A stretch of 50,243 nt of DNA from Dactylosporangium sucinum (GTDB taxonomy: Bacteria > Actinomycetota > Actinomycetes > Mycobacteriales > Micromonosporaceae), in assembly GCF_014647515.1 (NCBI RefSeq), contig NZ_BMPI01000015.1, forward strand, positions 15,699 through 65,941. Direction: 5' to 3'. Of the stretch, positions 1-8,405 are shown piece by piece. How positions within the stretch are numbered: the first letter of the stretch is position 1; each line of letters starts with the position of its first letter. A program made the position numbers and the translations under genes. Under the pieces are notes generated by a model. It saw only the letters and a program-made list of their open reading frames with translations. It was not told the DNA's origin and searched no databases.

Positions 1-273
1 GTCGGTGAGCTCGCCGGTGCGCAGCCGCTTGAGGACCAGTTCCTCGCGGCGGGCGACGTACGTGGTCACCAGGTTGTAGTACAGGACCGCGACGAGCACC
101 AGGGCGAGCATCCCGGAGACGAGCCGCGCGTTGAAGTCCGGGTCTGCGTCGCGGACGGCGCCGGCGGTGACCGCGACGAGCGGGACGGGCAGCACGGCCG
201 CGTTGAACAGCGCCATCCGGTTGCGCAGCAGGAGCAGCAGCTCGGCCCGGCCGAGCGCGACGAGCCGCCTCAT
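1..273 (-). CDS. ABC-2 type transporter permease, partial (window edge)
   Basis: Only the N-terminal 91 codons lie in the window; the gene continues past its left edge. The translation begins MRRLVALGRAELLLLLRNRM, typical of the first cytoplasmic segment of ABC-2 permeases, followed by a hydrophobic helix, a second helix (residues about 48-65) and the motif LKRLRTGEL, which resembles the LKRLR-G-P segment common in actinobacterial ABC-2 exporters. Its ATG overlaps the stop of the upstream ATPase gene in an ATGA junction, so the two are translationally coupled and should form one exporter. The substrate is unknown; related systems often export drugs or antibiotics. Confidence 0.85.
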   Translation of the reverse strand, partial: MRRLVALGRAELLLLLRNRMALFNAAVLPVPLVAVTAGAVRDADPDFNARLVSGMLALVLVAVLYYNLVTTYVARREELVLKRLRTGELTD

Positions 274-1157
274 CGGGGCTCACCCGCGATCGACAGGAAG
301 ACCTCTTCCAGCGACGCCGAGCGGGCGTCGAGCCCGGCCAGCTCGACGCCGCCGTGGTCGGCCCAGGTCAGCAGCGTCAGCAACGCCGGTTGCAGCGTAT
401 CGGTCTGCACCACGACCCGGCCACGCTCACGGACCGCAGCGCCCGGGAGCGTCGGCGGCTCGACACCGGCCGGCAGGCCGAACGTGATGCGGGACGGATG
501 CGCGGCGACCACCTCCCGGACCGTCCCGGCGGCGACGACCGTGCCGCGGTGCATGATGGCCAGCCGATCGGCCAACTCCTCCGCCTCCTCCAGGTAGTGG
601 GTGCTCAGCAGCACGGTGACCCCGTCGCGGACCAGCCCGCGCAGCAGGTTCCAGGCGTCGCGGCGGCTCTGCGGGTCGAGGCCCGTCGTCGGCTCGTCGA
701 GGACGAGGACCTCGGGCCGGCCGAGGATGGCCAGGGCCAGGTCGAGCCGGCGCCGCTCGCCGCCGGAGAGCTGCCGGACGCGCACGCCGGCCCGGTGGTC
801 GAGCCCGGCGAGCGTGAGCGCCTCGGGCACCGGCCGCGGCGCGGTGAGCGTGCCGGCCCACATCCGGGCCACCTCGACCACGGTGAGGTCGCCGGGGAAG
901 CCGGCGTCCTGCAGCATGACCCCGGTCCGCGGGCGCACCCGCGAGCGCCGGGCGACCGGGTCGTGGCCGAGGATCCGCACGGTGCCGCCGCTGGGCCGGG
1001 CCAGCCCCTCGACGAGCTCCAGCGTGGAGGTCTTCCCGGCGCCGTTGGTGCCCAGGAGGGCGAACAGCTCGCCCCGCTCGACGCTGAACGACACGTCCCG
1101 CACGGCGCTGAAGTCGCCGTAGCGCCGGCTCAGCCCGTACACCTCGATGACAGCCAT
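270..1157 (-). CDS. ABC transporter ATP-binding protein (ABC-2 exporter)
   Basis: A 295-residue ATPase with Walker A GTNGAGKT near residues 36-43, signature LSGGERRRLDLALA, Walker B VLVLDEPTTGLDP and an H-loop STHYLEEAEELADR. This is the DrrA/CcmA-like architecture of ABC-2 exporters, with a C-terminal extension ending in LEEVFLSIAG. I chose ATG 1157 because a CAGACT box lies 7 nt upstream and no Shine-Dalgarno sequence is visible, which suggests a leaderless transcript; GTG at 1175 would add six residues. The downstream permease overlaps by 4 bp. Confidence 0.9.
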   Translation of the reverse strand: MAVIEVYGLSRRYGDFSAVRDVSFSVERGELFALLGTNGAGKTSTLELVEGLARPSGGTVRILGHDPVARRSRVRPRTGVMLQDAGFPGDLTVVEVARMWAGTLTAPRPVPEALTLAGLDHRAGVRVRQLSGGERRRLDLALAILGRPEVLVLDEPTTGLDPQSRRDAWNLLRGLVRDGVTVLLSTHYLEEAEELADRLAIMHRGTVVAAGTVREVVAAHPSRITFGLPAGVEPPTLPGAAVRERGRVVVQTDTLQPALLTLLTWADHGGVELAGLDARSASLEEVFLSIAGEPR

Positions 1158-1238
1158 GCGAAGCAGTCTGGTCACGCCGGGAGCGCGCCAGCAGTGCCGC
1201 CGCGCACCGGTTTCGATGGCCCCGTCACGCCCGGACGA

Positions 1239-1250
1239 TGACAGATGTCA
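1239..1250. promoter_or_regulatory. Operator-like palindrome TGACAGATGTCA
   Basis: Perfect 5-bp arms separated by 2 bp, in the 128-bp gap between the divergent ABC ATPase gene and the PrnB-like gene. It could be the site of a dimeric repressor serving either side; no regulator for it is identified here. Confidence 0.35.
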
Positions 1251-1272
1251 CCCGCGACCACTACGGAACGTG

Positions 1273-1278
1273 TTAGTT
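1273..1278 (+). promoter_or_regulatory. -10 box TTAGTT of a leaderless transcript
   Basis: TTAGTT lies 7 nt before ATG 1286, so transcription would begin at or next to the start codon. No ribosome binding site is visible. It would drive the cluster starting at 1286. Confidence 0.4.
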
Positions 1279-1285
1279 TCGGATC

Positions 1286-2662
1286 ATGGACACGGCGCGA
1301 CACGAGCTCGGCGCCGACGTGGGACGCACCGCTGCCGTGGACCGGTGGGTCGCCGGGCCGATGACCGCGCTGAACCGGGACATCCTCGCGGGCCGCACCC
1401 CCGCCGGCGCGTTCCCCGCGGCCGTGGCCCGCGTGCTCGCACCCGAGCTCGACGTGCCCGAGCGGTACGACGAGGGCGACGCCCGGCGGCTGTTGGTGCT
1501 GCTGGGACTGGTGGGGGCCGGCCTCGGGCGGCACTTCCAGGAGTCCGGCCCGGCGCACCGCGACGAGCCCGAGCGGGCCTTCGCGCTCGGCCTCGGGCCC
1601 GGCCCGATCCCGTTCCTGGAGTACTTCACCCGCCTCGCCGAGCACAGCGGCACCGGCCACCCGCCGCGCGACGCGTACGCCTCGCTGACCCGGTGGAACC
1701 TCCCGCCGACCGAGGTGCGGTGGGCCGGCGCCCCGCTGACCGGGCTACCGAGCGTGTTCGACGACGGGCTGCTGCGCACGTACACCGGGGCCGTCGACGA
1801 GGTCCGCTTCTTCGAGCTGATCAAGCTCTCCGAGTCGATCGAGCGGGCGGTGAACCTGGCCCTCGCGCCGATCGCCGGCGGCGGGGTCGACCCGTTCGGC
1901 GCCGACGCGCTGCACCGGCTGGGCGTCGCCACGCTGCTGCTGGAGGGGATGCGGCGGCTGAACTCCGGCTTCGCCAAGCTGCCGCCGGCCGAGGGGCTCA
2001 CGCCCGGGCACTTCATGGACGTCTTCCGGCAGTTCGCGGTGCACTGGCGGCCCGGCGATCTGCCGCCGAGCGGCGCGTTCGACCCGGAGTCGCTGGAGCG
2101 CGACCTGCTGCTCGGCACCGCCGACGACGACTACCGCAAGCACCTGCTGCGGCTCGGCCCGGGGCTGCTGGAGCACGAGCGGCAGCGGCTGGCGCTGGTC
2201 GCGCAGTGGCCGTCGCTGCCCGACCTGTTGCTGGCGCGGTGCGGGGTGCCCGATGGGCTCGGCGAGGCGTCCCCGGAGCGGCTGCGGGCGCTCCTCGGGC
2301 GGTTCCCGGTGCTGGCCGCGCTGCACCTGGTGCTGCAGGCGCACGCGCGGATGTCCGGGGTGCACCTGATGCTGAGCAAGAAGTACCTCTTCAACCCCCA
2401 GCGGGAGCGCGACCACACCGGGCACGGCGACCCGGGCGTGGTGTCGAACCGCCGGGGCACGACCGGGATGGACGAGACGGCGCTGGAGCGGCTGACGCGG
2501 GCCCGGCAGCGCCACGCCTTGGCCGCGCTGCGCGGGCTGCCGACGGTGGACCTGGAGGTACTGGCCGGCGTCGCCGCCCTGCGCGCGGACGCGCCCGAGG
2601 ACCTGTCGGCGGTGGCGGCCTTCAGCGGTCCCGCAGCGTCGTCGAGGCGGCGGACACCGTGA
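1286..2662 (+). CDS. PrnB-like (DUF1864) protein, TDO/IDO-fold candidate
   Basis: A 458-residue protein with no signal peptide. Several segments resemble the PrnB/DUF1864 family, which has the all-helical haem fold of tryptophan and indoleamine dioxygenases: PPRDAYASLTRWNLPP, a following LIKLSESIERAVNLAL helix, and a C-terminal HARMSGVHLMLSKKYL with a Gly-rich RRGTTGMDE loop. In PrnB a C-terminal-region histidine binds haem; His in LQAHARMSGVH is a candidate, but this is inference. PrnB rearranges 7-chlorotryptophan; this protein is longer and its substrate is unknown. Its stop overlaps the GTG of a PAS kinase (GTGA), so it is co-translated with a signalling cascade and may sense rather than catalyse. 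Confidence 0.5.
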   Translation: MDTARHELGADVGRTAAVDRWVAGPMTALNRDILAGRTPAGAFPAAVARVLAPELDVPERYDEGDARRLLVLLGLVGAGLGRHFQESGPAHRDEPERAFALGLGPGPIPFLEYFTRLAEHSGTGHPPRDAYASLTRWNLPPTEVRWAGAPLTGLPSVFDDGLLRTYTGAVDEVRFFELIKLSESIERAVNLALAPIAGGGVDPFGADALHRLGVATLLLEGMRRLNSGFAKLPPAEGLTPGHFMDVFRQFAVHWRPGDLPPSGAFDPESLERDLLLGTADDDYRKHLLRLGPGLLEHERQRLALVAQWPSLPDLLLARCGVPDGLGEASPERLRALLGRFPVLAALHLVLQAHARMSGVHLMLSKKYLFNPQRERDHTGHGDPGVVSNRRGTTGMDETALERLTRARQRHALAALRGLPTVDLEVLAGVAALRADAPEDLSAVAAFSGPAASSRRRTP

Positions 2663-3801
2663 GCGCCCGCACGGCGCGCCAGCCGCCCGGCCACGACCCG
2701 CGGGTCGGGCCGGACCAGCTCCTCGCGCTCATCGACAACACCTCCGCCGTCATCTACATGCGCGACCTCGACGGCAGGTACATGCTGGTCAACCGGGAGT
2801 ACGAGCGGCTGTTCAACGTCTCCCGGGACACCATCGTCGGCCTCACCGACCACGACCTCTTCCCGGCCCCGATCGCGGCCGCGTTCCGGGCCAACGACCT
2901 GCAGGCGGCCGAGCGGGGGCGGCCGGTGTCGATGGAGGAGACCGCGCCCGGCGACGACGGCCCGCACACCTACATCACCGTGAAGTTCCCGCTCATCGAC
3001 GCGCACGGCCGGGCGTACGCCGTCTGCGGCATCTCGACCGACATCACCGACCGGATCCGGGCCGAGGAGCGGGTCCGCCAGCTCAACGCCGAGCTGGAGG
3101 ACCGGGTCCGGCAGCGCACCGCCGAGCTGGAGGCCTCGACGCGGGAGCTGGACGCGTTCGCCTACTCGGTGTCGCACGACCTGCGGGCCCCGCTGCGCTC
3201 GCTCGACGGCTACGCGCAGCTGCTCGTGGAGGACTACGCCGACCGGCTCGACGAGGACGGCCGCGAGTACCTCGCCCGCCTGCAGGCCAACGTCGCCCGC
3301 ATGGGCCAGATGATCGACGACCTGCTCGACCTGTCCCGCGCGACCCGCACCGAGCTGCGCCGCAGCCGGGTCGACCTGACCGGCCTGGCCGAGCAGGTGA
3401 CCGAGGAGCTGCGCGACGTCGAACCCGCGCGCGAGGTGCACGTGCGGATCGCGCCCGGGCTCACCGCGGCCGGCGACCCGGACCTGGTCCGGCTGGTGCT
3501 GCAGAACCTGGTCGGCAACGCCTGGAAGTTCACCTCCCACCGTCCGGATGCCGTCATCGAGGTGTACCGCGAGGAGCCGGGCGTCACCGTCGTGCGCGAC
3601 AACGGCGCCGGCTTCGACATGCGGTTCGCCGGGAAGCTGTTCGAGCCGTTCCAGCGGCTGCACTCGGCGAGCGAGTTCGAGGGCACCGGCATCGGGCTCG
3701 CGATCGTGCACCGCATCGTGAGCCGGCACGGCGGCCGGATCTGGGCGGAGGGCACGGTCGGCGAGGGCGCGGTGTTCCGCTTCACGCTGGAGGCGTCGTG
3801 A
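2659..3801 (+). CDS. PAS-domain sensor histidine kinase, cytoplasmic
   Basis: A 380-residue soluble kinase. A PAS domain covers about residues 18-135 (DNTSAVIYMRDLDGRYMLVN to ISTDITDR), then a coiled-coil linker, a HisKA domain with SVSHDLRAPLR (phospho-acceptor His173) and an HATPase domain with N, G1 and G2 boxes (NLVGNAWKF, VRDNGAGFDM, GTGIGLAIV). The PxxR-type H-box resembles kinases that work with Rcp1-like single-domain receivers, and one follows directly. The GTG start overlaps the preceding stop, and the stop overlaps the next GTG, so translation is coupled on both sides. There are no transmembrane helices, so the signal must be cytoplasmic. Confidence 0.9.
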   Translation: MSARTARQPPGHDPRVGPDQLLALIDNTSAVIYMRDLDGRYMLVNREYERLFNVSRDTIVGLTDHDLFPAPIAAAFRANDLQAAERGRPVSMEETAPGDDGPHTYITVKFPLIDAHGRAYAVCGISTDITDRIRAEERVRQLNAELEDRVRQRTAELEASTRELDAFAYSVSHDLRAPLRSLDGYAQLLVEDYADRLDEDGREYLARLQANVARMGQMIDDLLDLSRATRTELRRSRVDLTGLAEQVTEELRDVEPAREVHVRIAPGLTAAGDPDLVRLVLQNLVGNAWKFTSHRPDAVIEVYREEPGVTVVRDNGAGFDMRFAGKLFEPFQRLHSASEFEGTGIGLAIVHRIVSRHGGRIWAEGTVGEGAVFRFTLEAS

Positions 3802-4241
3802 ACGAGGGCGTCATCCTGATCGTCGACGACAACCCGGACGACGTCGCCTTCACCCGCCGGGCCCTCACCAAGAACCAGGTCACCAACCGGGTGGTGGTCG
3901 CGCACGACGGCGCCGAGGCGCTCGACCTGCTGCTGCCGCCGGACGGCGCCGCGCCGCTGCAGCCGGCGCTGGTGCTGCTGGACATGAAGCTGCCGAAGTA
4001 CGACGGGCGTGAGGTACTGCAGCGGCTGCGCGCCGACCCGGCGACGCAGGCCCTGCCGGTGGTCGTCCTCACCACGTCGAGCGAGGAGCGTGACATCGTG
4101 GAGAGCTACCGGCTCGGCGCGAACAGCTACGTGCGCAAGCCCGTCGCCTTCGCCGAGTTCGTGGCGGCGACCGACGTGCTCAGCCGCTACTGGCTCGCGG
4201 TCAACGAGCCGGTGCCGGCCCGGCCCGGGCGCCACCCGTGA
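3798..4241 (+). CDS. Single-domain response regulator (Rcp1-like)
   Basis: A 147-residue stand-alone receiver. It shows the acidic pocket VDDNPDD, phospho-acceptor Asp62 in LVLLDMKLPKYDG, the conserved Thr region VLTTSSEE and Lys in YVRKPVAF. The NPDD and LPKYDG motifs are typical of the Rcp1 group that pairs with phytochrome and PAS kinases. There is no output domain, so it probably acts in a phosphorelay or by protein contact. It sits between two kinases with 4-bp GTGA overlaps on both sides, which suggests it shuttles phosphate between the PAS kinase and the hybrid kinase. Confidence 0.92.
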   Translation: MNEGVILIVDDNPDDVAFTRRALTKNQVTNRVVVAHDGAEALDLLLPPDGAAPLQPALVLLDMKLPKYDGREVLQRLRADPATQALPVVVLTTSSEERDIVESYRLGANSYVRKPVAFAEFVAATDVLSRYWLAVNEPVPARPGRHP

Positions 4242-6154
4242 TCCGCCTGCTGCTCGTCGAGGACGACGACGAGGACGCCCGGCTCATCGTCACCCGGCTG
4301 CGCCGCGGCGGGATCGACGTCGACGTCGACACGGTGCTCAGCGCCGGCCAGCTGCGCGCGTCGCTCGCCGCGGCCCGGCCCGACGTAGTGATCTCCGACT
4401 ACAACCTGCCGGCGTTCAGCGCGGAGGAGGCGCTGCGGATCCTGCGGGACGCGCGCTGCGACGCCCCGTTCCTGCTGGTGTCGGGGCAGGTCGGCGAGGA
4501 GCGCGCGACGGCGCTCATGAAGGCGGGCGCGTCCGACTTCATCCTCAAGGATCGCATGGGGCGGTTGGTTCCGGCGGTACAGCGGGAGCTGCGCGACGCC
4601 GAGGAGCGCCGCGCGCTGCGGTCCGCCGAGGCGGCGCTGCGGGCCAGCGAGGAGCGCTTCCGCCTGCTGGCCGAGCACTCGATCGACGGGATCTTCCGGT
4701 ACCGCCTGCGCCCGGACCGCGCGCTGGAGTACGTGAGCCCGGCCGTCACGGCGATCGCCGGCTACCGGCCGTCGGAGCTCTACGCCGACCCGACGCTGCT
4801 GGCCGCCACGGTCGCCCCGGAGGACCGGCCGGCGCTGGAGGCGGCCTTCACCGAGCCGCAGTCGAACCCGGTCATCCTGCGCGGCCGGCACCGCGACGGC
4901 CACCAGCTGTGGATCGAGCTGCGGACCCGGCTCGTGCGCGACCCCTCCGGCGCCACGGTGGCGGTCGAGGGCGTGCTGCGGGACGTGACCGAGCAGCGGG
5001 CCGCCGAGCTGGAGCGGCAGCGGCTCGACCACCAGCTGCGCCAGACCGAGCGGCTGGACTCGCTCGGCCGGCTGGCCGGCGGGGTCGCGCACGACTTCAA
5101 CAACCTGCTCGCGGTGATCATCGCCTACGCCGCCGACGTCGGGGCCGACCTGGGGCCGGAGCACCCGTGCCAGCCGGACGTGGAGCGGATCACCCGCGCC
5201 GCCGAGCGGGCCGCGGCGCTGACCCGCCAGCTGCTCATCTTCAGCCGGCTGGAGCCCTCGCGGCCCGAGGTGCTCGACGTGAACCAGGTGGTCGCCGACA
5301 CCGAGCACCTGCTGCACCGCACGATCGGCGAGGACATCACGTTCTCCAGCGAGCTGGCGGCCGGGCTGCCGCCGGTGGTCATCGACCGCAGCAAGTTCGA
5401 GCAGATCGTGGTGAACCTGGTGGTGAACGCCCGGGCCGCGATGCCGTCCGGCGGCCGGCTCACGATCACCACCCGCTCGTCCGGGAACGGCCGGGTCGAG
5501 CTCATCGTCAGCGACACCGGTGTCGGGATGACGCCGGAGGTGGCGAGCCGCGCCTTCGAGCCGTTCTTCACCACCAAGGGGCCGGCGGACGGCACCGGGC
5601 TCGGGCTGGCGACCGCCTACGGCGTGGTGACCGAGGCGGGCGGGGACATCGGCATCGACACGGTGCCCGGCCGGGGCACGACGATGACCGTGACCCTGCC
5701 CGAGGCGGGCCGGCCGGCGGTGGTGTCCGCGCTGGACGCGCCCGGCTCCGCGTCGGCGGCGGCCGGGGCGCGGCACGTGGTCGTCGTCGAGGACGACGCG
5801 GACGTGCGCGACATCGTGGTGCGGATCCTGTCCCGGGCCGGGTACGTCGTCACGGCGCCGTCGTCGTCGGCCGCCGCGCTGGAGATCTGCACGGCCCCCG
5901 GCTCGACCGTCGACGGGGTGATCACCGACGTGATCATGCCGGAGATCACCGGGCCGCGGCTCGCCGAGGCGATCCACGCCGTCCGGCCGGAGCTGCCGGT
6001 GCTGTTCATCTCGGGGTACACGGCGGGAAACCTGCCCGGCGGGCACCGGCTCGCCGACGACACGCCGCTGCTGTCCAAGCCGTTCACCGCGGACCAGCTG
6101 CGGCACGCGGTGGCCGACCTGCTGAGCCGGGCCCGGGATCCGTCGCGTGCGTAG
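4238..6154 (+). CDS. Hybrid sensor kinase, REC-PAS-HisKA-HATPase-REC
   Basis: A 638-residue soluble hybrid kinase. The N-terminal receiver (residues 1-120) has VEDDDED and phospho-acceptor Asp54 in VISDYNLP. A PAS domain follows (about 140-260, FRLLAEHSIDGIFRYRL to GVLRDVTEQ). The HisKA H-box is AGGVAHDFNNLLAV with His285, of the NtrB/FixL-like HDFNNLL class. The HATPase domain has VNLVVNARAAM, VSDTGVGM and GTGLGLATAYG. The C-terminal receiver has VVEDDADVRD and Asp564 in ITDVIMPEITG. It is the fourth gene of the coupled cluster and could take phosphate from the preceding receiver. No DNA-binding output is present in the cluster, so the final target is unknown. Confidence 0.92.
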   Translation: MIRLLLVEDDDEDARLIVTRLRRGGIDVDVDTVLSAGQLRASLAAARPDVVISDYNLPAFSAEEALRILRDARCDAPFLLVSGQVGEERATALMKAGASDFILKDRMGRLVPAVQRELRDAEERRALRSAEAALRASEERFRLLAEHSIDGIFRYRLRPDRALEYVSPAVTAIAGYRPSELYADPTLLAATVAPEDRPALEAAFTEPQSNPVILRGRHRDGHQLWIELRTRLVRDPSGATVAVEGVLRDVTEQRAAELERQRLDHQLRQTERLDSLGRLAGGVAHDFNNLLAVIIAYAADVGADLGPEHPCQPDVERITRAAERAAALTRQLLIFSRLEPSRPEVLDVNQVVADTEHLLHRTIGEDITFSSELAAGLPPVVIDRSKFEQIVVNLVVNARAAMPSGGRLTITTRSSGNGRVELIVSDTGVGMTPEVASRAFEPFFTTKGPADGTGLGLATAYGVVTEAGGDIGIDTVPGRGTTMTVTLPEAGRPAVVSALDAPGSASAAAGARHVVVVEDDADVRDIVVRILSRAGYVVTAPSSSAAALEICTAPGSTVDGVITDVIMPEITGPRLAEAIHAVRPELPVLFISGYTAGNLPGGHRLADDTPLLSKPFTADQLRHAVADLLSRARDPSRA

Positions 6155-6157
6155 ACT
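6152..6157 (+). promoter_or_regulatory. -10 box TAGACT overlapping the hybrid kinase stop
   Basis: The TAG stop codon at 6152-6154 is also the first half of TAGACT, which ends 7 nt before ATG 6165. This fits an internal leaderless promoter giving separate expression of the P450. Confidence 0.45.
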
Positions 6158-6164
6158 CCGGTGA

Positions 6165-7205
6165 ATGCATCGCATCGCGCTGCCGGACGGGTCGCCGGCC
6201 TGGCTCGTGACCCGCTACGAGGACGTCCGCGCCGGGCTCGCCGACCCTCGGCTCTCGCTCGACAAGCGCCACTCCGGCGGCGGCTGGTCGGGGTTCTCGC
6301 TGCCGCCCCGGCTGGACGCCAACCTGCTGAACATGGACGACCCCGACCACGCCCGGATCCGCCGCGTGGTGGCACCGGCGTTCAGCCCGCGCCGGGTGCT
6401 GGCGCTGCGGCCGGCGCTGGCGTCCCTCGCCGGCTCCTTCACCTTCGACGGCCCCTTCGACGTGGTCGCCGACTACGCGACGCCGCTGTCGATCGCCGTC
6501 ATCGGCGAGCTGCTGGGGGTCGCCGGCGCCGACGTGGAGCGGCTGCGCGGCTCGACCACGGCGCTGATGGCCGGGGCGCCGGACGCGGCGGCGGCGATCG
6601 AGGGGTTCCTCGTCGAGCTGATCGCGCGTCGCCGGGGCGCTCCGGGCGACGACCTGCTCTCGGCGATGATCGCGGCGCCGCTGTCCTCCGACGAGCTGAC
6701 CTCGCTCGCGTTCCTGACGATCTTCGCGGGGTACGAGAACTCGATCAACCTGATCGCGAACTGCCTGCTGCTGTTGCTGCAGCGCCCGGCGCTGCTCGCC
6801 GAGGCCCGGGCCGACGAGGAGCTGCTGCGGGCCGCGGTGGACGAGACGCTGCGCTTCGAGCCGCCGGCGCCGGTGTCGATCCGGCGGTTCGCCACGACGG
6901 ACCTGGTCTTCGGCGACGTGACGGTGCCGAAGGGCGCGACGGTGCTGCTGGGGATCGCGGCCGCGAACCGGGATCCGGCGGTGGTCGAGGATCCCGACGA
7001 GTTCCGGCTGCGCCGGCCGAGCGCGCCGCACCTGGCGCTGGGGCACGGGCCGCACCACTGCCTGGGTGCGGCGCTGGCGGTGGTGACGGCGACGGAGGCG
7101 GTCGGCTCGCTGCTGGCCCGGCACCCCGGCCTGACGCTGCGGTCCTCGCAGTGGCGCCCGTCGTTTCGGACCCGGTCGATCGAGTCGCTGCTCGTCGAGC
7201 CCTGA
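6165..7205 (+). CDS. Cytochrome P450, short at the N-terminus
   Basis: A 346-residue soluble P450; bacterial class I enzymes are usually near 400. It starts at HRIALPDGSPAWLVTRYEDVRA, about 30-50 residues inside the usual start, and an in-frame stop directly before ATG 6165 rules out extension. ExxR is present (ETLR, Glu227 and Arg230) and the haem loop reads LGHGPHHCLG with Cys299, with Leu replacing the usual first Phe. The I-helix reads FAGYENSINL, where family members usually have AGxET or AGxDT; the oxygen-activating Thr is therefore replaced by Asn-Ser. It follows the kinase cluster by 10 bp and probably has its own leaderless promoter. Substrate unknown; redox partners are not nearby. 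Confidence 0.9.
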   Translation: MHRIALPDGSPAWLVTRYEDVRAGLADPRLSLDKRHSGGGWSGFSLPPRLDANLLNMDDPDHARIRRVVAPAFSPRRVLALRPALASLAGSFTFDGPFDVVADYATPLSIAVIGELLGVAGADVERLRGSTTALMAGAPDAAAAIEGFLVELIARRRGAPGDDLLSAMIAAPLSSDELTSLAFLTIFAGYENSINLIANCLLLLLQRPALLAEARADEELLRAAVDETLRFEPPAPVSIRRFATTDLVFGDVTVPKGATVLLGIAAANRDPAVVEDPDEFRLRRPSAPHLALGHGPHHCLGAALAVVTATEAVGSLLARHPGLTLRSSQWRPSFRTRSIESLLVEP

Positions 7206-7244
7206 TCCTCCGGAGCCCTGAAACTACGGGGCCCTGAAATTATG

Positions 7245-7278
7245 GAGACCGGCATCCACGGGGGAAGATGCCGGTCTC
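7245..7278. terminator. Bidirectional hairpin terminator
   Basis: Perfect 12-bp stem, GAGACCGGCATC pairing with GATGCCGGTCTC, around a 10-nt loop. It lies between the convergent P450 and lipase genes. There is no strong U-tract, as is usual for high-GC actinobacteria. Confidence 0.8.
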
Positions 7279-7337
7279 ACTGATCACTGTAAGGCCTTGG
7301 CGCCGGAAGTGCCAGACTGGTTTTCGCCAGGTTTTCG

Positions 7338-8207
7338 TCAGGCCGTTGCTTGCGCGGTGACCGGGCCGGCCATGCCCTGCTCGCCCGCGGCGTTGGGGTG
7401 GAACGGCGCGGCGGCGTTCTCCGGGACGAGCCCCTCGACCCAGCGCGTGCTCTTGCCCTTGCAGACGTCGTGCCCGACCGACGGCGCGTAGGTGTCGGCA
7501 TAGCGGGCGCCGTTGGCGGCGGCGGCCTGGGCGAGCATGCTGTTGAGGGCCTTGGCGGTGCCGCGCAGGTACGGCACGTCACCGAAGGCGAACGGCACGA
7601 CCGGCCAGCATCCGTTGCCGGAGTCGGGGATGATGGCCGGGTAGCCGACGACGACGATCCTCGCGTTCGGGGCCTTCGCCCGGACCGCCTGGATCACCGC
7701 CGCCACCTTGGGCGCGGTCGCGGCGATGCGCGCCTGCAGCTGGTCGGCCCCGCCGGCCGTGTAGCGGTTCTTGCAGGGCGACCCGAACGGGTTGCCGATC
7801 CCGTCCTGCGCGCAGGTCGTGACGATCGACGAGAATCCGATGTCGTTCCCGCCGATCCCGACGGTGACGAGCGCGGTGCCGGCGGTGACCGCGGCGATCT
7901 GGGCCGGGACGGGCAGCCCGAGCGTTCCCGAGCCGGCGTTGAGGATGTCGCCGGTGGTGGCCCCGCCGCAGCTCACGTCGACGAGGCTGAGCGAGGTGAC
8001 GGCGCCGGCGACGAGGTGCGGGTAGTTGCGGCTGGAGCGGACGCAGTTGAGGTCGATCTGGTCGGAGATGAGCGGCCCGGAGGTGTACGAGTCGCCCAGC
8101 GCCACGTACCGCCCGGACGGCGCGGCCGCCGCCGCGGGCGAGGCGGCGGCTCCAACGGCCGCGACGGCGACGACAACGACGGCGACGTGGACACGAAGAG
8201 GGTTCAT
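7338..8207 (-). CDS. Secreted SGNH/GDSL lipase or esterase
   Basis: A 289-residue exported hydrolase. A signal peptide of about 29 residues (MNPLRVHVAVVVVAV, Ala-rich end) precedes block I ALGDSYTSG with nucleophile Ser40. The oxyanion residues are in VSCGGATTGD and VGIGGNDIGF, and the catalytic His is in PFHPNAAGEQ near the C-terminus. Several Cys pairs suggest disulfides, as in the Streptomyces extracellular GDSL lipases it resembles. ATG 8207 is preceded by AAAGGGG; upstream in-frame codons give no sensible signal peptide. It probably cleaves lipid or acyl esters outside the cell. Two hairpins separate it from the secreted-protein gene upstream, so it is likely its own unit. Confidence 0.9.
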   Translation of the reverse strand: MNPLRVHVAVVVVAVAAVGAAASPAAAAAPSGRYVALGDSYTSGPLISDQIDLNCVRSSRNYPHLVAGAVTSLSLVDVSCGGATTGDILNAGSGTLGLPVPAQIAAVTAGTALVTVGIGGNDIGFSSIVTTCAQDGIGNPFGSPCKNRYTAGGADQLQARIAATAPKVAAVIQAVRAKAPNARIVVVGYPAIIPDSGNGCWPVVPFAFGDVPYLRGTAKALNSMLAQAAAANGARYADTYAPSVGHDVCKGKSTRWVEGLVPENAAAPFHPNAAGEQGMAGPVTAQATA

Positions 8208-8309
8208 GGGGCCCCTTTCGCCTGGGTGCGGGGATGCGATTGTGCGCCATCGAGCGAAGCTCGTCAATGGGTTCCGGTTTCTGTCGTACCCGGGCGGCAG
8301 CATGCGGAC

Positions 8310-8337
8310 AGTCCCGCCGTCACGGGACGGCGGGACT
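8310..8337 (-). terminator. Hairpin terminator, second of a tandem pair
   Basis: Perfect 12-bp stem AGTCCCGCCGTC / GACGGCGGGACT with a 4-nt loop, downstream of the leftward small secreted-protein gene and upstream of the lipase start. With 8351-8384 it would block read-through into the lipase gene. Confidence 0.7.
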
Positions 8338-8350
8338 CGGTGCCCGTGCC

Positions 8351-8384
8351 GCTCGGCGCGGGCCGGGGAGGGGCCGCGCCGAGC
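8351..8384 (-). terminator. Hairpin terminator, first of a tandem pair
   Basis: A 10-bp perfect outer stem GCTCGGCGCG / CGCGCCGAGC, with an inner GCC/GGC pairing and one bulged G. It begins about 22 bp past the stop of the gene ending at 8406. Confidence 0.7.
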
Positions 8385-8405
8385 GTGATCACCGGTGGGC
8401 CGGGC

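Noticed and set aside
354..1241. Long rightward open frame opposite the ABC ATPase
   Set aside because: Antisense to a clear ATPase; composition is the Arg/Pro/Gly-rich shadow typical of high-GC genes. The same applies to long frames at 2131-3729, 4187-6175 and 10527-12701.
6165..7205. P450 as CvnE of the conservon
   Set aside because: It lies 5.7 kb from the conservon, on the far side of secreted-protein genes and the SARP, and is physically tied to the kinase cluster.
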